Shown one piece after another: positions 56,951 to 64,000 of a stretch of DNA of 64,000 nt. The position numbers were made by a program, and so were the translations under genes. Positions within the stretch are counted from its first letter, which is position 1. Every line of letters starts with the position of its first letter. The notes beneath the pieces were generated by a model, which saw only the letters and a list, made by a program, of their open reading frames with translations, searched no databases and was not told the origin of the DNA. The DNA is from Brugia malayi (taxonomy: Eukaryota > Nematoda > Chromadorea > Rhabditida > Onchocercidae), in the NCBI RefSeq assembly GCF_000002995.4, contig NW_025062476.1:5383001-5447000 (forward strand). Reading direction: 5' to 3'.

Positions 56951-59199
56951 TCACAGTATCGCAAGCATTGAGATTTTTCTATTTAAAAAAAAAAAAATGA
57001 TACTGTAGAAATGTTTTTTAATTGATTTTTTTTTCCATATGTGACTGTTTTGTGCGCAAATGTAGCATCGTAAGCTAACAATAAACATGTGACTATGAAA
57101 ATGCAAAAAGTGTTGCACTTTTCAGCGAAATTTAAATTTTTTTTTAATTGAAAAATTTCCATTCTTATTTTTTTAAAAAAAATGCAATTTCAAAATTTTA
57201 TCATTTTTTTTTTTTAAAGAATTTCTTTTTTCTAAATTTTTATATTTTAAATTATAAAACTAATCAAACAAATATCTTATACATTTGCCATTCTTTCATT
57301 ATCTATAATTTAATCTATTCCAGCAATTATTCATATTCAGGTATTCTTTTTTTCATTTATTCAAATGTTATTCCAAAATGTGTTTAAAATGTTTTTTAAA
57401 AAAACGAAAAAAAAGATTAAACCATATTTAATTAATACAAAATGCAATTTTTTCTTGTTTTCAAAAAAAAAAAAAAAATCATCTTCTTAAAATCATTTTT
57501 TCAAGAAACTATTTTATCATAATTTTTTTTCAAAAATTTCCTAATTTTTATTTTCAATACAAATATTTCAAAAAAAAAAAAAAAAAATTGAAATATTATT
57601 AAAATATTAAATAATATTCATTCATCCATTCATTTTGGTTGCCTATTCATTCATTGATTGGTTGACATTAGTATTTATTAGTTGAAAAAGTGGTAATTAA
57701 ATGGTTGTAAATCGTTGTACTATCATAGAAATGATAAAATATTTGCGCGTTATTGGTGAGAAATATTGAACGGATACGTACGTACGTTCAATTCAATCAT
57801 TTCTAATCATTCATAATAGCAATTACAATCGTAAATCATCCAAATATTGTAATTTAAGCATTAGAAGAATCTATTATTTATCCTTTTTCTTCTCTTTCTC
57901 ATTTTATTTATTTATCGTTTGATTGATTTTAATTATATTTTTGTTTTTTAATTTTTTCCTATACACTTTTTATCTATTCAAATAATCATGTTATTATAAT
58001 CATTTGTTATTATTATTTTTGTTAATTAATTAATTGATTAACTATTATGCATTCTTTTTAGGAAGTACTTTTAGCATATCACCATGAATTATTTTGAGCT
58101 TTTTTGAGAATTACGAGAATTTTTTTTTTTTTTTTTGTCTTTTTCGTTTTTCTTTTTTTTTTTGCTTTTGTACAAATGAATCAATTTCAGATATCTAAAA
58201 ACATAACAAAGTAATTGATAAGATCACTCTTCATCGAAATTAATCTTAAAGCTTAGAAAATATTGGTTAATATATAATCATTTCTTTTACCTCTATTTGC
58301 TAGCACTGAGACTTTTTTCTTATTTTATTTCCTAATGAAGAAAAAAAAAAATCAAAATTTAATGATAATCTGTCAAATGCTTTTTAATGGTTAGAAAATT
58401 ATTTTGAAATTTTTTTTATGAAATTTCATAAATTAAAATGAACAAATGATTTTCAAACAAAATACAATTAAGTTTTAATTTCAGTTCGTTAATAATATCT
58501 AAATATATAAAGTTAATTATAGATAGCAAATGTTGATTGTAGTTTATTCATTATATGTAAATTTAAAAATGTTTATTTAAATTATTTTTGAAGGACTTTT
58601 TTCCTTCACAATATGCTGTATTTGCATGCTCGCAATGCTTAATTTATTTTATTCTTAAATTTAGCTAAAACTTTTTTCTTCCGATTAAATTACATTTCGA
58701 ACATTCTGAATAAATAAATTTTAACACATTCAGTTGTTTTTTTCGCAAAAAATACAAAAGTTTTAATTTTATATTTCTTCGTTTATTTGTCATTTTATTT
58801 GGTTTCTTTATGCATTTAATATTAATATTATTATTATTATTTCATTGAAATTTACTCAGCTTTTTTCATTTTTTTAATGTCATTAAAAGTGCTTTTTGAA
58901 AATTTTCTTCTTTTTTCTTTTTCTTTGTCGCTGTCTCTCTCTCTCTCTATCTTTCCTCTCTTTTTCATAATTAATCATTAAATTACTACTATAATATATA
59001 TGTAAATAACATAATTCAATTAGTTTCATTCAAAAATCTTTTATAATTTAAACAGAATTTAGTTAACAATGTAATTTTTTGAAGAAGAAGAAGAAGTTAC
59101 GTAAATTTAAACATCAATTAGAAATTACGTAAATTTAAACATCAATTATTTTTTGGATTATTATTTATGAAAATAAAAACAAAACAAAACAAAAAACTA
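56951..59199. other. Gene desert, eighth part
   Basis: Poly-A/T-rich. GAACGGATACGTACGTACGTTC-like palindromic sequence lies at 57768-57787 next to TTTGCGCG. No exon is supported. Confidence 0.5.
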
Positions 59200-59920
59200 G
59201 GGCAACAATGATGGCTTAACAAAATTATTTACCCATAATAGCGATGAAATTTCTGATAGATATGTTGGGAAATACCACAAATGATGGATTACCCTTATTA
59301 AAATTAGGGTATTTACAAGACTGATCCGTGATACGTGCATTTTTATCGGGCATATAATATACAAATGTTCGTGTAAACATTTGTGTATTATCCTAATGTA
59401 TCTTTATTAAAATTAGAATGTTTATGTAATTAGTCCATTTTACATGCTCTTTATTGTATATGTAATATATATGTGAAAATTTTTAACGTCATTCCAACGT
59501 TTTAGAATATTTGCGTGATTGGACCGTGATACTTGCGTCATTATTGAGTATATATTATACATGTGTTTAAAAATTTTTTAATTCAATTGCTTACACAGAT
59601 AATAGCGATGAAATTTCCGATAAATATCATTTTTATAAGAATACTTTGGAATAACATTAAAAATGTTACATATTATAAAGATACACGTAACACGGACTAT
59701 TGCGGGTCAGTTATAAAAATCACGTGTCACGGAGTCATAAAAATAACTACGTAAATACCTTAATTATAATGAAGTTAGGATAGCATTAAAAATGCTCACA
59801 CTAATGTATTCTAATCAAAAAAAGAAATGCATTTACGTGACTGATCCGTGATACGTGCGTTTCCATTAGATGCATTAAATGTAAACATTTAATGTTACTT
59901 TAACCTTATCTATTATATAA
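59200..59920. mobile_element. Degenerate repeat element with direct and inverted internal copies
   Basis: GACTGATCCGTGATACGTGC occurs at 59319-59338 and 59839-59858, exactly 520 bases apart, with a diverged copy at 59515-59536. ATAATAGCGATGAAATTT occurs at 59235 and 59599. The stretch 59690-59770 resembles the same unit reversed (CACGTGTCACGGAGTC and ACGTAAATACCTTAATTATAAT). Two perfect short hairpins are ACAAATGTT/AACATTTGT (near 59362) and ATTAAATGT/ACATTTAAT (near 59875). There is no transposase frame. A non-autonomous or rearranged element is the simplest reading. Confidence 0.6.
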
Positions 59921-60357
59921 AGTAAATTAATGATTTAAAGAATAACTTTTTTTCTCTTTTTTCTTTGTAAAATCATTTTATTGATATTAAATTTGTGATG
60001 AAAGTTTTTTTAAAGTGACACATAAAATTAATTAATTATTCAATTGAAAAAAATTTTTGAAAAGATATTTCACAAAAAAAAAAGTTGTTTTTATTGGCAC
60101 AAAGTTAATATATTCAAAGGAACATTTTAATAAAGCAAAAAAGAAAAAAGTTTTTTCTTTTTATTAAACATATTTGATGTTTTAATGGATGAAATAATAT
60201 CGTTTTCGTCAATAACATTAGATTTTTTCTAACTATTAAATTTAACTTTAAAAATTTTAATCAATACTGTCGCACATTTTGTCATATGTCAATTTTGTTA
60301 TATTAAATTTTTTTCATTTCATTTGATCACTTTGAATGATTCAAATTAACCGAAATA

Positions 60358-60397
60358 ATGAGAATATCACTTTTCTCTTTAATATTTGTGTGTGCAG
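60358..60397 (+). CDS. Candidate signal-peptide first exon
   Basis: ATG opens 13 codons reading MRISLFSLIFVCA plus one base, then a GTAAAT donor (phase 1). Arg followed by a hydrophobic run and a small residue is what a secretory signal looks like. Phase-1 junctions right after signal peptides are common. The next exon is not identified in the window. A chance match is possible because the exon is only 40 bases. Confidence 0.35.
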
Positions 60398-61134
60398 GTA
60401 AATTCTATATCATATAAGTTCATTAGTCTTACTAATTAAGTACTTAGAACATAATTTGATAATGGTATTGAATAAATAGCTATTAATTATTATTCATGTT
60501 ATGAAGCAATTATTGCTACATTGCTTTCTTTTTCAAAAGTATGAAAAATGTAAACTTAAATTTACTAATTAACAACAGCTATTACCTGATGTAGATTCTT
60601 TCTCTCTTTTCATCTCTCACCCTTTCCCTCTCTCTCTCTCTCTCTCTTCCTTAAGAATTAAAATTAGTTTGCTATTAAATGAAAAATTCATCCCTCGAAA
60701 TAGTATTGAAATGAAACAAGCATGTATTATAAATTCTATTTATAGAAAGTAAAACACAATTTCCTCTCATTTTAATTTTAGCTGCAAATAATAGTTAATT
60801 TTTCGATATAATTTAATATAAAATCATTTATCCATTTATTGTTTCATCAGTAATATATTATATATCAATTTGCTTTATAAGTTAAATTTATTTTAAAAAT
60901 AAAATTTCAGGAAATAAAAGTTAAATCGATCAAAAAACTTAAATTTAAATATTAATTGCAATAAATGAATTAATGCTATTTTTATTGATTTTTATGATTA
61001 AAGCAGAAAAAGAATAAAACAAAAAGGGAAAAAAGTATGCGAAAAGAAAACTTTCCATTATAATTGGAATTGAAACGAAATGAAATACAGAAATTGCTTT
61101 ATGCTATTTCATATCTGATAAACAGTAAATACAC

Positions 61135-61290
61135 AGTTTGCTAGGTCACACGTACGTGACAAAGCAGTCATTCATCTAGCACCGCCCCCTCCGTCATTCC
61201 CGCCCATATGAATCTGACATTGGTGATCGCTCGAATGGACAATCAGTTTGGACTGCTTCGACCGCCTATTGCTCTTGCGTTGTCGTCCGT
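61135..61290. promoter_or_regulatory. GC island with GC boxes, candidate promoter
   Basis: The most G+C- and CpG-rich block of the right half. It contains CACGTACGTG (palindrome), CACCGCCCCCTCCGTCATTC and CCCGCCC (KLF/Sp1-like), then TCGAATGG and CGTTGTCGTCCG. An open frame starting at the ATG 61208 reads on into a TG microsatellite, so I do not call it coding. It lies between the candidate signal-peptide exons and could be an upstream promoter of that gene. Confidence 0.4.
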
Positions 61291-61293
61291 GTT

Positions 61294-61420
61294 GTATGTG
61301 TATGTTTGTGTACATATGTGTGTGTATGTGTGTGTGTGTGTGTGTGTATGTGTGTGTATATATATATGTATGTGTGTATATATATATATGTATGTGTGTG
61401 TGTATGTGTGTATGTGTGAG
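61294..61420. repeat. Compound (TG)n/(TA)n microsatellite
   Basis: TGTGTATG, TATATATG and TG runs alternate for about 125 bases. They encode only artefactual Val/Cys/Tyr repeats. Confidence 0.95.
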
Positions 61421-61671
61421 TATTTTGTCCTTTTCCTTTATTTATATATATATGTATGCTTTTGCTTTATTTTTTCACGCTGTCATTTGCGCCACTTTTA
61501 GTTGTTGTGCACGTTTCACGTCTCTTCATATATTTAACATATACAAAATTGCTTCATATTACGCTTATTTCCGGATTTATTGTTAGCATAGGGATATAAT
61601 TGATGGAAAGTAAAATAGAACAGGAAATCTCATCCTTTTATTTGAAAAATGTGAATAACATAAGCTAGACT

Positions 61672-61845
61672 AATTGATTAATCCGGTTGGGTGGTATAAC
61701 CGTAGTTGATAAACTGATTTAATTAATGCGGTTGGGAAGTATAAGCGAAATTGTTGATCCGGTCAGATGATATAACTTTTCTCCACATATTCAAATGTAC
61801 AGGCTATGTTGATTAATCCGGTTGAGAAGTATACTGTAGTTCTCT
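61672..61845. repeat. Four diverged copies of a TAATCCGGTTGG unit
   Basis: TTGATTAATCCGGTTGGGTG (about 61674), TTAATTAATGCGGTTGGGAAG (61720), TTGTTGATCCGGTCAGATG (61751) and TTGATTAATCCGGTTGAGAA (61809) are each followed by (A/T)TATA(A/C) and a GTAGTT-like word. Spacing is irregular, 31-58 bases. Confidence 0.8.
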
Positions 61846-62952
61846 ATGTTACATTAAACTGAATGGATAATGCCTTCCACATAGCATCTATCACTCAGAT
61901 AATTTTTGTTTTACTTTATGATCGTTAACTTTAATTCTATTCGAGAAATATTTGGAGTAAATAGTTTTGAAATATTTCATAAAAACTTTGTAATTGCAAC
62001 TTGTTTCATCTATGATAACGTCCATTTTAATGTAATCAAATGACACTGATAAGATGTCTAATTATCATTATCAATCAAATTCCTTTTTTTTCATCTCTAA
62101 TCAAACATCTGTGTGTATTTCGTTCATTTGATCCATTAAACTTCTCTATATTCGGATGTACAAGCATTTTATTATTTTTATTTTAGTTTCTATATTAAAA
62201 TATTGCTTTCATTTATATGATCTTTTTCCAATTAAAATATTTCAATTATTTAAATTAATGCTTATTAAGTTAAGTGGTAATCACATTACATCATTTTATT
62301 TCGACAGATTATCATTTCAAACTTATATCATTTTAAAGTTAGTTTAGTTGCTTTATTTTATCAAATATTATTATTATTTTATGATAATATAGTTGAAGTT
62401 ATCAATTTAATTCATTTCTTTATCTTTCTTTTTTTGTTTCGACTTCTAAAAAATCTAAAATTTAAATTTAACAATAGCAACTAACAGTAACATTTCATTA
62501 ATAAACACATACGTTTGTCTTATTTTTGTGCTTCTTTTCCTATCATTAGCTAATTAGCTAATCAACTAAATATGTTGCTTATGTGCTTTATTATATTGAT
62601 AATTTAGTATAATATGTGATAATTTCAGGATATTACTTGTACAAATTCTCTTATGGCCATTTTATTTGAAAATAACTAAAAAGGCTATATGATTTGCTTG
62701 GCGATCGATATTGCTTAATGGAACTGATGATATATTTGAAGCAAATGCTATCAAATAAGCAAATAATTTAACTGCTAAAATTAAATTGCCTTCCCAATTA
62801 ATTATTTGCTAATATTTGCATATTTCAGTTGGGAAAGTTTTTTATTTCTTATTCTTCCTCCATTTCTTCCACTTATCTTCCTGGCTTAGTTTTGTGCAAA
62901 TTATTTTTGAACGATCAAATTAACCTTTAACCTCGGGCAACTAGGGGCGCTT

Positions 62953-63073
62953 ATGCAGCCACCTGTGAACAGCCCGGTATTATCGCCGACCGTTACAGTG
63001 AAATTGATTTCATTCTCAATTCATCAACTACTACTACTGTTTACACTATGGTCTATGGTCACATCTAAAAAAG
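62953..63073 (+). CDS. Candidate first coding exon with signal anchor
   Basis: ATG opens 40 codons (MQPPVNSPVLSPTVTVKL, then a Leu-rich hydrophobic run and SMVTSKK), ending at a GGTATGA donor in phase 1. Base composition is far less AT-biased than the flanks, as for real exons here. It looks like the start of a secreted or type-I membrane protein whose other exons lie to the right. Joined to 63351-63415 the frame continues for 22 residues including a second hydrophobic stretch and stops at a TGA, giving a 62-residue product. That join is uncertain. No family recognised. Confidence 0.45.
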
Positions 63074-63350
63074 GTATGAAATTTTTTTTTCTTTTTCACC
63101 TTTCTCTCTCTCTCTCTCTTTCCCTCTGTCTCTTTTTAATCTCATTTTTCATTTGGAGAAGTAAAAAGAAATATTACATAATTGGTTTAATTATAATGTA
63201 AAAATGTCATACAAAAATATCATAGTAAATTCTTTTCTTTTATATATTAAATTTTATTATTTATTATTGAAAATTTGTTTAATTATTTATTTACATTTCT
63301 ATAATTTCTGTTATGCCAAGAAAAAAGAAATTTTTTCTTTTTATTTTTAG

Positions 63351-63443
63351 TTCACCTATTAAATATAAATGACCGATTTGCTGTTTCTGTTGTTGCTATT
63401 GTCATTGGCGGTGTTTGATGGCGGTGCTGTAGCAAAATGTTAG
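63351..63443 (+). other. Candidate small exon after TTTTTAG acceptor
   Basis: A good acceptor precedes a GC-richer 90-base segment readable in two ways. In phase with the exon at 62953 it gives VHLLNINDRFAVSVVAI, then a TGA at 63416. From its own ATG (63369) it gives MTDLLFLLLLLSLAVF, a signal-peptide-like run, with possible GT donors near 63411 and 63430 before a TAG at 63441. Either reading yields a hydrophobic segment. I cannot decide between them. Confidence 0.35.
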
Positions 63444-64000
63444 ATACTTTTATATAAATTGAGGAAATGCATTGTCATTGAATGTCCTTTTTTTTCTTTG
63501 CATAAATTCTCCTTTTTAAATGTCATCCATTGTAGGATGAGAAAAAGAAAAAATAAAAGAAACGAAAAAGAGTTAACCTAAAATATTTATTATAGTTGTC
63601 AAAAATTGATTCTAATTATTAAAGAGTTTTTCATTGTTGACCAAAAATAAAAAGAGTTTCGAAGATTTATTTTTAAAAAAAATTTGAAAATTTTAATCCA
63701 AATTTTTCCTCGTTTTTTTTCTTTCCTCTTTTGATTTGTACAAGATTAAAATTTATTCTTCGTCTAATAGTTTTGTATAAATTTATAAATCATTCAATAC
63801 CATTAAAAATTTAGGCCATTTTGCAAACATTTTCTTTCTTCTTTTTTTGCCTCTGATTTGCAAACATCAAACAATAGATTTACAATATATTTTGACAAGA
63901 GTTTTTTTTAATTGAGAAAATTTTAAAAATTTTCAGTGCTTTAAAACCTTATAATTGTAAAAAGGATTATGTTTTTTAAGAAAAAAAAAAAATCTGTTTT
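63444..64000. other. Right-edge AT-rich stretch
   Basis: Poly-A/T-rich sequence with no exon. It may be the intron after the candidate signal-peptide exons. Confidence 0.5.

Noticed and set aside
61208..61586. Two overlapping 97-112-codon frames rich in Val-Cys-Tyr
   Set aside because: Most of their length is a TG/TA microsatellite. The first about 30 codons of the 61208 frame remain possible but unsupported.
36600..63100. Recurring TGACCA/TGGTCA words across the desert as a shared regulatory code
   Set aside because: At this base composition about a dozen copies per 64 kb are expected by chance. Only the paired or palindromic cases were kept as notes.

Overview
The window looks like nuclear DNA of a nematode. 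It is roughly three-quarters A+T. Its genes are split by AT-rich introns with GT donors and short TTTTCAG-type acceptors. Five of the seven gene models also have a TTTCAG-like acceptor just upstream of the start codon with no upstream coding exon, as expected for spliced-leader trans-splicing. I infer a parasitic roundworm, perhaps a spirurid, from composition and long introns. The species is not identifiable by eye.

Layout. Positions 1-36.6 kb are gene-bearing. In order: the 5' end of a secreted trehalase (minus, running off the left edge); the C-terminal 180 codons of serine palmitoyltransferase subunit 1 (plus, no 5' exons visible); a complete polyprenol reductase SRD5A3 (minus); a complete ER-membrane-complex subunit EMC2 (minus); a complete mitochondrial P5C dehydrogenase ALDH4A1 (minus); a complete TSSK-like protein kinase with a long charged N-terminal tail (minus); and, divergently, a complete casein-kinase-1/TTBK-like protein whose catalytic Asp is replaced by Asn, so probably a pseudokinase (plus). 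I assembled exons by hand. For the complete models, reading phase closes at every junction and predicted lengths match the families (321, 291 and 570 aa for SRD5A3, EMC2 and ALDH4A1).

Positions 34.7-35.05 kb hold a regulatory-looking block: two DR1-type nuclear-receptor sites in opposite orientation, a Z-DNA-prone tract and a TATA-like box. A 26-bp minisatellite follows. From 36.6 to 60.3 kb I find no supportable protein-coding exon. This gene desert, or giant intron/upstream region, contains microsatellites, diverged tandem repeats, a degenerate repeat element and several isolated GC-richer islands that resemble regulatory DNA. Between 60.3 and 63.4 kb there are candidate signal-peptide exons, two of which end in phase 1. 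They could be alternative first exons of a secreted or membrane-protein gene continuing past the right edge.

Functionally, most genes are unrelated housekeeping functions: trehalose hydrolysis, sphingolipid synthesis, dolichol synthesis, membrane-protein insertion and proline catabolism. SRD5A3 and EMC2 both serve the ER. The two head-to-head kinases belong to families that in worms are typically expressed in the male germline, so they may be co-expressed. The least ordinary items are the HRN pseudokinase with its 40-bp duplicated splice acceptor, the 5'-less SPTLC1, the paired DR1 sites, and the cluster of signal-peptide exons at the end of the desert.
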